A stretch of 64,000 bases of DNA, taken from assembly GCF_900089775.1 (NCBI RefSeq), contig NZ_FLOB01000002.1:372001-436000 (forward strand). Direction: 5' to 3'. Positions 33,837-43,427 of the stretch are shown piece by piece (position 1 is the first letter of the stretch; each line of letters opens with the position of its first letter). A model generated the notes under the pieces. That model had not been told where the DNA came from, searched no databases, and saw nothing but the letters and a program-made list of their open reading frames with translations. The position numbers and the translations under genes are program-made. The DNA comes from Marinomonas spartinae (lineage in GTDB: Bacteria; Pseudomonadota; Gammaproteobacteria; Pseudomonadales; Marinomonadaceae).

Positions 33837-36005
33837 ATGACTATGCCCTTACCAAAAAATAACAGTGTGATTCACTCAGGGTTTTACCGTTTCATCAATG
33901 ACGATGTATTGCCCCTTCATACTATCGAGCCTGATCAATTTTGGCGTGATCTTGATCAGTTGATTGCCGATTTATCGCCTGTGAATCGTCAATTGTTGGC
34001 GACTCGAGATGAGATGCAACGTCAGATTGATCAATGGCACCTTGCTCATAAAGGACAACCATTGGATGTACCTGCCTATGAGGCTTTTTTAAGGGAGATT
34101 GGCTACTTGGTCGCGGAAGGGGAAGATTTCACCATTACCACTGCAAATGTGGACGATGAAATCGCGACTTTGGCGGGGCCTCAATTAGTGGTGCCTGCGA
34201 AGAATGCCCGTTTTTCGTTGAATGCGGCCAATGCCCGTTGGGGCAGTTTGTACGATGCCTTTTACGGCACTGATGTGATCCCAAAAAACGCGGAATTAGG
34301 CAGCCGTCAAGGTTATAACGCGGTTCGTGGTGAACAGGTCATCGCGAAAGCCAAAGGGTTTTTGGATGACGTTTTTCCACTGGAGTCTGGCTCCCATAAA
34401 GACGTCATCAGTTACATGGTGTACTACCGCCATCTATTAGCCTTTTTTGAGGATGGCAGTCAAACGGGCTTGAAACAACCCTGTCAGTTGGTCGCGGTGA
34501 ATGGGCAGCGTAGTGAGCCGGAAGCCATCCTGTTAAGAAACCATGGTTTGCATGTGGAAATTCAGTTTGATCGTAATGGTCTGAACGGTGCTAAGGATAA
34601 AGCGAATATTAACGACATTGTTATTGAGTCGGCTCTAAGCACCATTATCGACTGTGAGGATTCGGTAGCCGCCGTGGACGCAGAGGATAAGATTGAAGTT
34701 TATCGAAACTGGTTAGGTTTGATGCAAGGTACCCTAGAAGCCACCTTTGAGAAGGGGGGTCAAACACAAACTCGCAGAATGAACCCAGACCGAGTTTATA
34801 CAGATTTAGAGGGTAATGAATATCGCTTGCCAGGCCGCGCTTTGTTGTTGGTGCGCAATGTTGGGCACTTAATGGAATGTGACTTGATGCAAGATGCGCA
34901 GGGGAATTTCGCCCCCGAAGGCATAATGGACGCGGTTGTCACGGCGTTAATCGGCGCGTTGGATTTGCAGAGATCAGCAGGCATTCGCAATAGTCGTACA
35001 GGCAGCATTTATATTGTCAAACCTAAGATGCATGGACCCGAGGAGGTGGCGTTTAGTTGTGAGCTGTTTGGTCGAGTTGAGCAAATGCTGGGGCTACCAG
35101 AGAACACCATTAAGATCGGCATTATGGATGAAGAGCGTCGCACGACAGTGAATTTAAAAGAATGTATTCGTCAGGCGAAATCTCGGGTGTTTTTCATTAA
35201 TACTGGCTTTTTGGACCGCACTGGCGATGAGATACATACCAGTATGCAAGCGGGGCCTTTTTTACCAAAAGAACAAATCAAGCATCAGCCTTGGATTCAA
35301 GCCTATGAGGATCGCAATGTCACCATTGGCTTGCAATGTGGTTTGTCTGGTAAAGCACAAATCGGCAAAGGCATGTGGGCCATGCCGGATGAGATGGCTG
35401 GCATGATGGAGGCAAAAGTTGCGCATCCAAAAACGGGGGCGAGTACGGCTTGGGTGCCTTCTCCCACCGCAGCGACATTGCATGCTTTGCATTATCACCA
35501 AGTGGATGTGTTTGAAGTGCAAGAACGTATTAAGCACCGTTCGCAAGCGAGTCTAACGGATCTACTTCTTATCCCGACGATTCCGGACAATTTAACCCTG
35601 TCTCGCCAAGTGATCGACCGAGAAGTCGAAAACAATGTACAGGGCTTATTAGGGTACGTGGTGCGTTGGGTTGAGGCTGGCGTGGGGTGTTCCAAAGTGC
35701 CGGATATCAATGACGTTGGTTTGATGGAAGACCGTGCCACTTTGCGAATTTCCAGTCAGCATTTGTCTAATTGGTTGCTGCATGGCGTGTGCACTAAAGA
35801 GCAAATTGATGAGGTAATGCAACGCATGGCTCAAGTCGTGGATAAGCAAAATCAGGCCACTGACGGTTACCAACCGATGGCTGAGAATCCATCGACCAGT
35901 TATGCCTTCCAAGCGGCGCAAGATTTGATTTTTAAAGGAACGGATCAGCCTAACGGTTACACCGAGCCTTTGTTACATGCTTATCGTCTAAGAGCAAAAG
36001 TTTGA
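33837..36005 (+). CDS. glcB: Malate synthase G
   Basis: Condenses glyoxylate and acetyl-CoA to malate, the second step of the glyoxylate shunt. 722 residues, the length of the G isoform (A isoform is ~530). Typical segments: LNAANARWGSLYDAFYGTDVIP, DCEDSVAAVDAEDKIEVYRNW, the active-site region KMHGPEEVAFSCELFGRVE, GIMDEERRTTVNLKECI and FINTGFLDRTGDEIHTSMQAGP. GAAGGAAAG precedes the ATG. aceA follows 49 nt later, so both shunt enzymes are co-transcribed. Confidence 0.98.
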   Translation: MTMPLPKNNSVIHSGFYRFINDDVLPLHTIEPDQFWRDLDQLIADLSPVNRQLLATRDEMQRQIDQWHLAHKGQPLDVPAYEAFLREIGYLVAEGEDFTITTANVDDEIATLAGPQLVVPAKNARFSLNAANARWGSLYDAFYGTDVIPKNAELGSRQGYNAVRGEQVIAKAKGFLDDVFPLESGSHKDVISYMVYYRHLLAFFEDGSQTGLKQPCQLVAVNGQRSEPEAILLRNHGLHVEIQFDRNGLNGAKDKANINDIVIESALSTIIDCEDSVAAVDAEDKIEVYRNWLGLMQGTLEATFEKGGQTQTRRMNPDRVYTDLEGNEYRLPGRALLLVRNVGHLMECDLMQDAQGNFAPEGIMDAVVTALIGALDLQRSAGIRNSRTGSIYIVKPKMHGPEEVAFSCELFGRVEQMLGLPENTIKIGIMDEERRTTVNLKECIRQAKSRVFFINTGFLDRTGDEIHTSMQAGPFLPKEQIKHQPWIQAYEDRNVTIGLQCGLSGKAQIGKGMWAMPDEMAGMMEAKVAHPKTGASTAWVPSPTAATLHALHYHQVDVFEVQERIKHRSQASLTDLLLIPTIPDNLTLSRQVIDREVENNVQGLLGYVVRWVEAGVGCSKVPDINDVGLMEDRATLRISSQHLSNWLLHGVCTKEQIDEVMQRMAQVVDKQNQATDGYQPMAENPSTSYAFQAAQDLIFKGTDQPNGYTEPLLHAYRLRAKV

Positions 36006-36054
36006 TCCAAATACATTAATTTTATCTTAAACAACCTGAAGAGCGAGAAATCAC

Positions 36055-37659
36055 ATGATGACGTACAAAAATAAAACTCAACAAGTAAGCCAAAGCCTTT
36101 CTCAACAAGGCCCGACTTGGGCGGCGATGAACCCAGAATATGTGGTGAGAATGCAATTACAAAACCGCTTTAATACAGGGCTAGATATTGCCAGGTACAC
36201 AGCTAAGATCATGCGTGAAGACATGGCAAGCTATGATAAAGATCCAGCGAATTACACCCAGTCTTTAGGGTGCTGGCATGGCTTTGTCGGTCAGCAAAAA
36301 ATGATTTCCATTAAGAAGCATTTTGGTACCACGCGCAGTCGTTACTTGTATTTGTCTGGTTGGATGGTGGCTGCCATGCGTTCTGAATTTGGTCCTCTGC
36401 CTGATCAATCTATGCATGAAAAAACGTCTGTACCAGCTTTAATTGAAGAACTGTACACCTTTTTGAAACAAGCCGATGCGCGTGAGTTACAACATTTGTT
36501 TAAAGAAATGGACGAGGCGAGAGAGGCGGGCGATCAAGTCCGTGAGCAAGCCGTCCAGCAAAAAATCGATAACTTTGAAACCCATGTGGTGCCGATTATT
36601 GCTGATATTGATGCGGGATTTGGTAACGAAGAAGCTACGTATTTGCTCGCGAAGAAGATGATTGAAGCCGGGGCGTGTTGTATTCAGATTGAAAACCAAG
36701 TGTCTGATGCAAAACAATGTGGTCACCAAGATGGGAAAGTGACCGTGCCTCATGAAGACTTCCTGGCAAAAATTAATGCCGTTCGCTATGCCTTTTTGGA
36801 GCTAGGGGTGGATGATGGTGTGATTGTTGCCCGTACCGACTCTTTGGGTGCAGGTCTAACGCAAAAAATCCCTGTGTCTCGCAGTGCGGGGGATTTGGCT
36901 GAACAATACACAGCTTTTATTGATGGAGAAGAAGTGACCTCCCTTGAGCAAATGAAATCGGGTGATATGGCCATCAAACAGGGTGACCGTGTGATCAAAC
37001 CTACTCGCTTAGCCAATGGGTTGGTGCGTTTTAAACCTAATACAGGTGAGGATCGTGTGGTGTTGGATTGCATTACGTCTTTGCAAAATGGGGCGGATTT
37101 ATTATGGATTGAAACAGAGAAGCCGCATATTGGGCAAATTGCTAATCTTGTGAACCGTATCCGTGACGTTGTTCCCAGTGCTAAGTTGGTTTACAACAAC
37201 AGTCCATCTTTTAACTGGACACTGAACTTCCGTCAACAAGTATTTGATGCTTGGTTGGAAGAAGGCAAAGACGTGAGCCAGTATCAACGTGAAAGACTGA
37301 TGTCAGAAGATTACGATGCTAGTGCATTGGCAGAAGAAGCAGATGAGCGTATTCGCCGCTTCCAAAAAGACGCCGCCGCTCAGGCTGGGATCTTCCATCA
37401 TTTGATTACCTTGCCAACTTACCATACTGCTGCGTTGTCTACAGATAATCTGGCAAAAGATTACTTCGGAGAGTTGGGTATGCTGGGGTATGTTAGGGAA
37501 GTGCAGCGCCAAGAAATTCGTCAAGGTTTGGCCTGTGTAAAACACCAAGACATGTCTGGTTCCAACATTGGGGATGATCACAAAGAGTATTTCTCTGGTG
37601 AACAAGCGCTTAAAGCGTCTGGTAAAGATAATACCATGAACCAATTCGCGGCCATTTGA
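36055..37659 (+). CDS. aceA: Isocitrate lyase
   Basis: Cleaves isocitrate to glyoxylate and succinate. At 534 residues it belongs to the longer proteobacterial type (as in Pseudomonas), not the 434-residue E. coli type. The catalytic signature reads SDAKQCGHQDGKV (KxCGH), preceded by PIIADIDAGFGNEEATYLLAKKMIEAGA for metal and substrate binding; later VYNNSPSFNWTLNF is also conserved. A strong hairpin terminator follows at 37704. Confidence 0.97.
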   Translation: MMTYKNKTQQVSQSLSQQGPTWAAMNPEYVVRMQLQNRFNTGLDIARYTAKIMREDMASYDKDPANYTQSLGCWHGFVGQQKMISIKKHFGTTRSRYLYLSGWMVAAMRSEFGPLPDQSMHEKTSVPALIEELYTFLKQADARELQHLFKEMDEAREAGDQVREQAVQQKIDNFETHVVPIIADIDAGFGNEEATYLLAKKMIEAGACCIQIENQVSDAKQCGHQDGKVTVPHEDFLAKINAVRYAFLELGVDDGVIVARTDSLGAGLTQKIPVSRSAGDLAEQYTAFIDGEEVTSLEQMKSGDMAIKQGDRVIKPTRLANGLVRFKPNTGEDRVVLDCITSLQNGADLLWIETEKPHIGQIANLVNRIRDVVPSAKLVYNNSPSFNWTLNFRQQVFDAWLEEGKDVSQYQRERLMSEDYDASALAEEADERIRRFQKDAAAQAGIFHHLITLPTYHTAALSTDNLAKDYFGELGMLGYVREVQRQEIRQGLACVKHQDMSGSNIGDDHKEYFSGEQALKASGKDNTMNQFAAI

Positions 37660-37703
37660 TTGGACAGTGAGTCCAATACAAATTAGCGAAGTGTGTAAGT
37701 AAG

Positions 37704-37737
37704 CAAAAGGCTAGCTGTTCCCCTCAGTTAGCCTTTG
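37704..37737 (+). terminator. Terminator after aceA
   Basis: CAAAAGGCTAGCTG and CAGTTAGCCTTTG pair with one bulged base around loop TTCCCCT. Located 45 nt past the aceA stop. Confidence 0.75.
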
Positions 37738-37844
37738 ACTTATTAGTTCTCAATATTATTGAAATGTTCTATGATTGAGTGCATTGGTATCTTTTTTTGA
37801 TGCAGATAATACTCTTAACATCCATTAAATTCTGAGAGCTTTTC

Positions 37845-39641
37845 TTGAAGAATGCATTCTATAGACTTGATGACAATCAAGTTAGTGATATTAGCTTAAA
37901 AGATATTGCTAGACGTTCCAGATATGGTGGAATATTTTATTTATTTGCCTTTTTGGGAGCTGTTTTTAGCTCAGTAACCGCACGCGAGCACGTATATATC
38001 ATTGGGTTTTTCTCTATATGTTTTTTGATATTGCAAGTTTATCGTTTGGTTCTGTTTAATAAACTCTCTACAACCAATGAGGTAACCGTTTCACCTTACT
38101 ATACTCACTACTGCGTTCTCTACTCAGCATCTGCCATCGCTTGGGTTGGTAGTTCAGCATGGTTGTTTTTTGTTAACCCCTCTATTGATCTCGCGGTGAC
38201 AATTAATATGATGTCAGCGGCTTGTCTTAGTATTGGAGGTGTTAATGTCTTGGCTCCTAGTTATAAAATACTGCGCCCCTATTGTTTTCTTATCTGTGTC
38301 CCCTTTGCTTTAGCCGCTGGAGCATTTTTAGAAGCGCCTGGTAACTATACCATTGCTTGTTTAATACTGGGTTATGGCCTGTTTATTTTCGGGATGGGAA
38401 AACAGCAGCATCGTGCCTACTGGCAAGCATTGAATGATAATTTAAACTTGTCTGCTCAAGCCGCAGAGTTGGAAAAAGCGAAGGTGGCGGCAGAATGTGC
38501 CGCTCAGGCGAAAGCAGATTTTCTCGCGTCAATGACCCATGAAATAAGAACGCCCATGAATGGTGTACTTGGTATGGCTCAATTATTGGCTATGAGTGAT
38601 CTAAACGAGCAACAAAAGCAACAGGTAAATGTGATCAATAATGCTGGTCGAACATTGATACACATTATTAATAATATTCTTGATTACTCTAAAATGGACG
38701 CAAAACAACTGGCATTAGAGCAGCTGCTATTTAACCCTCGTGATGTGGTTAATGAGGCAGTGTTGCTATTGTCAGTACAGTTTGAAAAAAAGCCGATAAA
38801 GCTGGCTTGCATAATGGACGATATCCCTGAATGGGTACAGGGGGACCCTTATCGACTTCATCAAGTTCTCTATAATCTTATTGGTAATGCATTCAAGTTC
38901 ACTGATGAAGGTGAAATAACCATTAAGGTCTCTTGTCAAAAAAGTCATGATGAAGATACCGTGACATTCATTTTTACCGTGAGTGATACGGGGATTGGTA
39001 TTGCGCCAGAATATCGGCAATATATTTTTGATCAGTTCTACCAAGTCAATCAATTTAATTCGAATATTCGTGGGACTGGATTAGGGTTGAGTATTACGCA
39101 ACGCTTGGTGGAATTTATGGGGGGAGTGATTTCCGTAGAGAGCACCCTTGGTGTGGGGAGTGCGTTTACTGTCGAACTTCCGTTTACCGTAACGGAGGAC
39201 ATTAAAATGGGATTATCACCCGTTTCAGGGGGTGAGTCAGATATTCATACTGAGACGTTACGTATTTTATTAGCTGAAGATAATAAAATAAATCAAATGA
39301 TCTGTGAACAACTGCTCGGTAAATTGGGGTGTGTTGTTGATGTGGTCGAAACAGGGCGGGGGGCGCTGGAAAAGTTTACTGAGAATAAGCATTACGATGC
39401 CATTTTTATGGATTGTAATATGCCCGATATGGACGGTTTTTTGGCCACAGCTGCTATTCGACAAGTGGAGAAAAATACAGAAGGAAGTGAAACACCGATT
39501 ATTGCGCTTACCGCTCATGTTGAAGAGGAGGTAAGACATAAATGCCTTGAGTCAGGGATGAATGATTTTTTGAGTAAACCTTTTTTGCTTGAAGACCTAG
39601 AGGCTATTATTAACCGAATTCGAATAGCAGCGTTTTTTTAA
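37845..39641 (+). CDS. Hybrid sensor histidine kinase with receiver domain
   Basis: About 598 residues. Five to six membrane helices fill about 25-190 (GIFYLFAFLGAVFSSV, VYIIGFFSICFLILQVY, CLILGYGLFIFGMG), then a short coiled coil, the phosphoacceptor DFLASMTHEIRTPMNGVLGMAQ, the ATPase with NLIGNAFKFTDEGE, DTGIGIAPEYRQYIF and RGTGLGLSI, and a C-terminal receiver with phospho-Asp in YDAIFMDCNMPDMDGF. No periplasmic sensor is seen, so the membrane part may sense. Starts with TTG, so translation may be weak. No cognate regulator is adjacent. Confidence 0.93.
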   Translation: MKNAFYRLDDNQVSDISLKDIARRSRYGGIFYLFAFLGAVFSSVTAREHVYIIGFFSICFLILQVYRLVLFNKLSTTNEVTVSPYYTHYCVLYSASAIAWVGSSAWLFFVNPSIDLAVTINMMSAACLSIGGVNVLAPSYKILRPYCFLICVPFALAAGAFLEAPGNYTIACLILGYGLFIFGMGKQQHRAYWQALNDNLNLSAQAAELEKAKVAAECAAQAKADFLASMTHEIRTPMNGVLGMAQLLAMSDLNEQQKQQVNVINNAGRTLIHIINNILDYSKMDAKQLALEQLLFNPRDVVNEAVLLLSVQFEKKPIKLACIMDDIPEWVQGDPYRLHQVLYNLIGNAFKFTDEGEITIKVSCQKSHDEDTVTFIFTVSDTGIGIAPEYRQYIFDQFYQVNQFNSNIRGTGLGLSITQRLVEFMGGVISVESTLGVGSAFTVELPFTVTEDIKMGLSPVSGGESDIHTETLRILLAEDNKINQMICEQLLGKLGCVVDVVETGRGALEKFTENKHYDAIFMDCNMPDMDGFLATAAIRQVEKNTEGSETPIIALTAHVEEEVRHKCLESGMNDFLSKPFLLEDLEAIINRIRIAAFF

Positions 39642-39798
39642 GCTTTATTAGGTGTCATTGGCTGCTCTCCATATACTGTTATTAGATCTGTTTTTAAATT
39701 ATCTGTTGGCTTATTAATTAAATTGTCATGCTGACTCTTTACCTTATATTGACAAATGGGTGTTCGTTTAAACGCCCCATATCATAAGAGGAAGCGTT

Positions 39799-41208
39799 AT
39801 GAATAAGTTGTGGTTTGCAGGCATACTCTGTGCGGGTGTGTTATCTGGCTGTGCTAGCCAGTCTTCTATGTCAAAAGCCCCTTCGTTTGTAAAGTCCTTT
39901 CCGAAAACGGGAAGTTATTTACCTTATACCGTGTTACGTCATGATTTGATTGATGACAAAACTCATAAGCCATTTGAAATTCGAAATGGCGGTTATGGCT
40001 CTTCCATGACTGGCAACCCAAATCAGACCAATCAATTTTACGCCCTGACGGATCGTGGCCCGAATGCGAGCTATAAAGGGGACTATGGCAAAGGTAAGAT
40101 TTTCCCTGTGCCAAATTATACTCCTCGGATTGGTTTGTTTGAGGTAGAGGATAACGGTCAAATTCGTCAAGTAGATACCATTTTACTACGTCGTCCTGAT
40201 GGACAGCCTATTACAGGGCTACCAAATTCTCCTGCACTGGGCGGCACAGGGGAACCCCCTTATCATGTTGATGGTAAGCCAATTTTAATGAACGATGCTA
40301 AGCCTTATAACAAAGTGACTAATCCTATAAAAGTGGATGATTATGGCTTAGACAGTGAGGGCCTCGTGGCCATGAAAGATGGCACCTTTTGGGTGAGTGA
40401 TGAGTATGGGCCACATATTGTTCATTACGATAGCAATGGTGTTGAAATTGGTCGTATTAACCCATTTAAGAGTGACAGCCGCGATGTTTTCCATTTGCCT
40501 GAAGTATTTGCCCACCGTCGCCCTAACCGAGGTATGGAAGGGTTAGCTGTGACGCCAGATCAGAAAACCTTGGTTGGCATTATGCAATCAACAATGCGCA
40601 ATCCAAATAAAGCGGCTCAAAAGGGGGATCTAACGCGTATTGTTACAGTGAACCTTGAAACAGGCAAAACCGAGCAATACCTCTATCGTCAAGATAAAGC
40701 GCAAAATTCGAATTCTGAGTTAGCAGACTTAAATAGCCATGAGTTTTTGGTTGATGAGCGCGACGGAGGGTTCTTGTTGGGCGGCCCAGATGGTAAGGCG
40801 AACCCTAATGTGCAAAAGAAAATTTATCGAATTGATCTTAACCGTGGTACCCCCTTGTCCACAGTGGCTTTGTCATCATCCATTACCCGCGATGCCAACC
40901 ATGGCTTGATGATTGATGGTCTGACCCTTGAGCAGTATACGGAGAAAAATGGCTGGGAGGCGTTGGCCCAAAAAGGCATTTATCCTGTTAGTAAGTCACT
41001 GGTTGTCGATGTGGCCAAAGCGGTTTCCTATCCACATGATAAAATGGAAGGTATGTGGGTGATTGATCCCTATCATTTAGGGGTATTAAACGACGATGAT
41101 TTTGCCACTTGGTCTACCAAGGGCAAGCTAGAACAGAAGTACTTGGATGGTAATACAATAGACGCAGCGCAATTGTATATTATTAAGGCAAATTTGATGG
41201 GGAACTAA
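39799..41208 (+). CDS. Esterase-like phytase-family lipoprotein
   Basis: 469 residues with a lipoprotein signal (MNKLWFAGILCAGVLSGCAS; lipobox LSGC), so it is anchored to the envelope. The body matches the esterase-like activity of phytase domain: FYALTDRGPNASYKGDYGKGKIFP near the N-terminus, DSEGLVAMKDGTFWVSDEYGPHIVHYDSNG, RRPNRGMEGLAVTPDQKTLVGIMQS and KMEGMWVIDPYHLGVLNDDDF. Probably a beta-propeller phosphoesterase releasing phosphate outside the cytoplasm; substrate unproven. AGAGGAAG precedes the ATG. Convergent with the SodC-like gene across a strong terminator. Confidence 0.9.
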   Translation: MNKLWFAGILCAGVLSGCASQSSMSKAPSFVKSFPKTGSYLPYTVLRHDLIDDKTHKPFEIRNGGYGSSMTGNPNQTNQFYALTDRGPNASYKGDYGKGKIFPVPNYTPRIGLFEVEDNGQIRQVDTILLRRPDGQPITGLPNSPALGGTGEPPYHVDGKPILMNDAKPYNKVTNPIKVDDYGLDSEGLVAMKDGTFWVSDEYGPHIVHYDSNGVEIGRINPFKSDSRDVFHLPEVFAHRRPNRGMEGLAVTPDQKTLVGIMQSTMRNPNKAAQKGDLTRIVTVNLETGKTEQYLYRQDKAQNSNSELADLNSHEFLVDERDGGFLLGGPDGKANPNVQKKIYRIDLNRGTPLSTVALSSSITRDANHGLMIDGLTLEQYTEKNGWEALAQKGIYPVSKSLVVDVAKAVSYPHDKMEGMWVIDPYHLGVLNDDDFATWSTKGKLEQKYLDGNTIDAAQLYIIKANLMGN

Positions 41209-41227
41209 CGGCTGTTAGTGATTAATC

Positions 41228-41257
41228 AAAAATGGGATGTTTCGGCATCCCATTTTG
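41228..41257. terminator. Bidirectional terminator between convergent genes
   Basis: AAAAATGGGATG (41228-41239), loop TTTCGG, CATCCCATTTT (41246-41256). Serves both the phytase-like gene and the SodC-like gene. Confidence 0.9.
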
Positions 41258-41279
41258 ACAGTGATTACTTTAGGGACGA

Positions 41280-41738
41280 TTACTTTTCTAAAATACCACA
41301 GCCAATCCGCGCCCCGCTTGCATCATGAATCACCACAGCGTGCCCCAGATTGGCTTTGTAATCTAATCCTGATATCAAGCGAAAGCTGCCTTTTGCACGA
41401 CCTTTAGAGTCAGATACCCATTGAGCGCTTTTCCAGTAGTCGCCGCCAGATTTCGGAGAGAAATAGTGACCACCAACTTTGTCAGCTTTTTTGCAGCTGG
41501 TACCAACATGAATATGCAGACCTCCGTCATTAACGGGTTTCAACCCTTTTAAGTTGTATTTGACAGTCATATCTTTTTTATCAAAATGAACAGAGACATG
41601 GCCTGTTACCGTTGTTTTCGTTCCAGGGTAAGCATCTATCTTAGCGTGTAGTGAATGTGCGTTTACAGCAAAAGACAGCGTACTGGCAAGCAAGCCCGCT
41701 CCAAGAATGGTCATTTTTCGGTTGCAAGAGATCATCAT
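41280..41738 (-). CDS. SodC-like superoxide dismutase, apparently copper-only
   Basis: With the start at 41738 (AAGGAG 8 nt upstream; the frame opens at 41759) the protein has 152 residues and a signal peptide to about residue 28, so it is periplasmic. Cu ligands of the SodC fold are present: His75 and His77 (GGLHIHVG), His91 (GGHYFSP) and His138 (AVVIHD). Cys82 and Cys147 match the conserved disulfide, and Arg144 (SGARIGCG) the active-site Arg. The zinc loop is missing: no counterparts of the two further His and the Asp between His91 and His138 are seen where usual. This recalls Cu-only superoxide dismutases. Activity is inference. Confidence 0.82.
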   Translation of the reverse strand: MMISCNRKMTILGAGLLASTLSFAVNAHSLHAKIDAYPGTKTTVTGHVSVHFDKKDMTVKYNLKGLKPVNDGGLHIHVGTSCKKADKVGGHYFSPKSGGDYWKSAQWVSDSKGRAKGSFRLISGLDYKANLGHAVVIHDASGARIGCGILEK

Positions 41739-42053
41739 GATAAGCACTCCTTGAATCATTGATATGAAAGTTGATGAGATTGAAGAATATCTTTAGCCAT
41801 AACAAGTATTGATCCTATGGCTTTCTGAAAATCGTTCAACTTCCCTCACACTACGCTTTCTCTTACCTTGTGTGCATGGTTTTAATGGGGGAGCAGATGT
41901 TCTTTCATTATGTGTACGATTTTTTTGCAAGATTTGTCTCTAATGGAGTTTGTTTGTAAAAAAACCAACACTTGAGGAATGGTTTTGATTGTTTGCTTTT
42001 ACCGACTAAGCCTCTTAGGATTCGCTTTATGAAAAATGGAATAAGGCGTTGAG
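41739..42053. other. Intergenic region, nothing recognised
   Basis: Divergent promoters for the SodC-like and small lipoprotein genes should lie here. I see no clear operator, hairpin or small gene; an AT-rich part with T-runs lies around 41900-41990. Confidence 0.5.
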
Positions 42054-42323
42054 ATGACAAATTGTTTAAAAATGAATAAGGCGATCATATTGGCCGCTGT
42101 AATGTTTGGGCTAACGGCGTGTGCGTCTATGGATAACGCAGGCTATAAAGGAGGGGATCATCGTGGTGGTGGTCCAGCAGGGGCTTATGGTGTGCCTGAC
42201 GCTAAGGCCAGTACTGAGACTTCAGACAAGGTAGAGAAAAAAGAAGGTGCTAAACAAACGCAAGAGGATGTTTACACTGGGGGAGATCACCGTGGTGGTG
42301 GCCCACACGGCCCGCTGGGTTAA
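42054..42323 (+). CDS. Small lipoprotein with two GGDHRGGGP repeats
   Basis: 89 residues (or 83 from the ATG at 42072). Signal ILAAVMFGLTACAS has the lipobox LTAC. The mature part is low-complexity, with GGDHRGGGPAGAYG near the start and GGDHRGGGPHGPLG at the very end, linked by a charged Lys/Glu stretch. The repeated His/Asp/Arg/Gly unit could bind metal or sugar, but I know no function. Ribosome site GGCGTTGAG is weak. Confidence 0.72.
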   Translation: MTNCLKMNKAIILAAVMFGLTACASMDNAGYKGGDHRGGGPAGAYGVPDAKASTETSDKVEKKEGAKQTQEDVYTGGDHRGGGPHGPLG

Positions 42324-42564
42324 GTTGAATGCCCCTTAATTTTATAAAAAAATGTTATAAAAGATAGTCTTATCAGGATAGCTTGTAGTATCGAATCAAG
42401 TCAAAATTGGGAAAGCGTGTATAAAAAGTACTGTTTTCTCTTAACTTGCCATCTGTTTGTGATAAATTGACGCTCGATACGGAGTTCGAACAGGTTTCGA
42501 ATAATAATATTTTCACCATATAAGTTCGTGATAACACAGATCGCGCTTTTTAGGGAGCCAATAT

Positions 42565-43308
42565 ATGCGCTTTAAAAAATCAATTTTCCTTGCCAGCTCG
42601 CTTCTACTTGGAGCTGTTACCACCCATGCTATGGCGGCCACATTTAAAGTGCCAACATCTTATCAAATCATGTACATCGACCTGAAAGATGGTAATAATT
42701 ATGGTGATGATTTTGATGTGACCATTCCATCAGGTCATCACCAAATTGTTGTTCGTTATAATCAATCGCTTCGTCATGGTGGCGATGTTGATATGATTAA
42801 GTCTGAGCCACTGATCATTGAGTTGGATGTCAAAAAAGGGGCTAATCTTGAATTAAAAGCGCCTTTTATTCACCAAAAAGCGCGAGCAGAGAAGTATTCT
42901 CAAAAGCCAAAATTTGACATAGTCAACAGCAAAGGCGACGAGGTTCAATATAAAGTCAGTATGTTGCCACTTCAGCCTGGCTTCCAACCTCTACGTAATT
43001 ACCGCGAAGAAATCAAAGAGTTTACCGGTGAGGGGGCTACGACACAGCAAGCTAATGCTTCTGCTAATGCAACGTACTCCGCTCCGGCCCCTGCTCCTAA
43101 GTCTGTTACTCAGACAAACGAGTTCCAGATGATGCAATTCTGGTTTAATAAGTCAGACGAGCAGACTCGCAAAGATTTTCGTATTTGGATGGTGGATAAT
43201 ACCCATCAACCTAAAGTAAAGAATACACAATATGAAATGTTGCAGTTTTGGTATGACAAAGCCAATAAGCCTGAGCGTAAAGCCTTCCAGGTTTGGTTAG
43301 TTCAATAA
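42565..43308 (+). CDS. DUF2057 (YccT/CsgI-like) envelope protein with duplicated C-terminal motif
   Basis: 247 residues. Signal peptide to about residue 24 (LLLGAVTTHAMA), then the DUF2057 domain: TFKVPTSYQIMYIDLKDGN, VTIPSGHHQIVVRYNQSL, LELKAPFIHQKARAEKYSQKP. In E. coli the family member CsgI/YccT is periplasmic and limits curli assembly; that role is not shown here. After an Ala/Pro linker come two copies of a ~28-residue unit at 185-212 (MMQFWFNKSDEQTRKDFRIW) and 220-247 (MLQFWYDKANKPERKAFQVW), an extension of unknown use. AGGGAG precedes the ATG. Ends in a strong terminator. Confidence 0.87.
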   Translation: MRFKKSIFLASSLLLGAVTTHAMAATFKVPTSYQIMYIDLKDGNNYGDDFDVTIPSGHHQIVVRYNQSLRHGGDVDMIKSEPLIIELDVKKGANLELKAPFIHQKARAEKYSQKPKFDIVNSKGDEVQYKVSMLPLQPGFQPLRNYREEIKEFTGEGATTQQANASANATYSAPAPAPKSVTQTNEFQMMQFWFNKSDEQTRKDFRIWMVDNTHQPKVKNTQYEMLQFWYDKANKPERKAFQVWLVQ

Positions 43309-43351
43309 AGCGGAATATTGCTTAAGCGATAAACGCCAACGTTCTTATGTA

Positions 43352-43380
43352 AAAAAGCCCTGTTTTGACAGGGTTTTTTT
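43352..43380 (+). terminator. Terminator after the DUF2057 gene
   Basis: CCCTGT (43358-43363), loop TTTG, ACAGGG (43368-43373), then seven T; A-run on the other side. Confidence 0.92.
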
Positions 43381-43427
43381 ATACATCCAAATAGAGTAGT
43401 GATTTGATCCTATGTGAAGGAGCAAGT

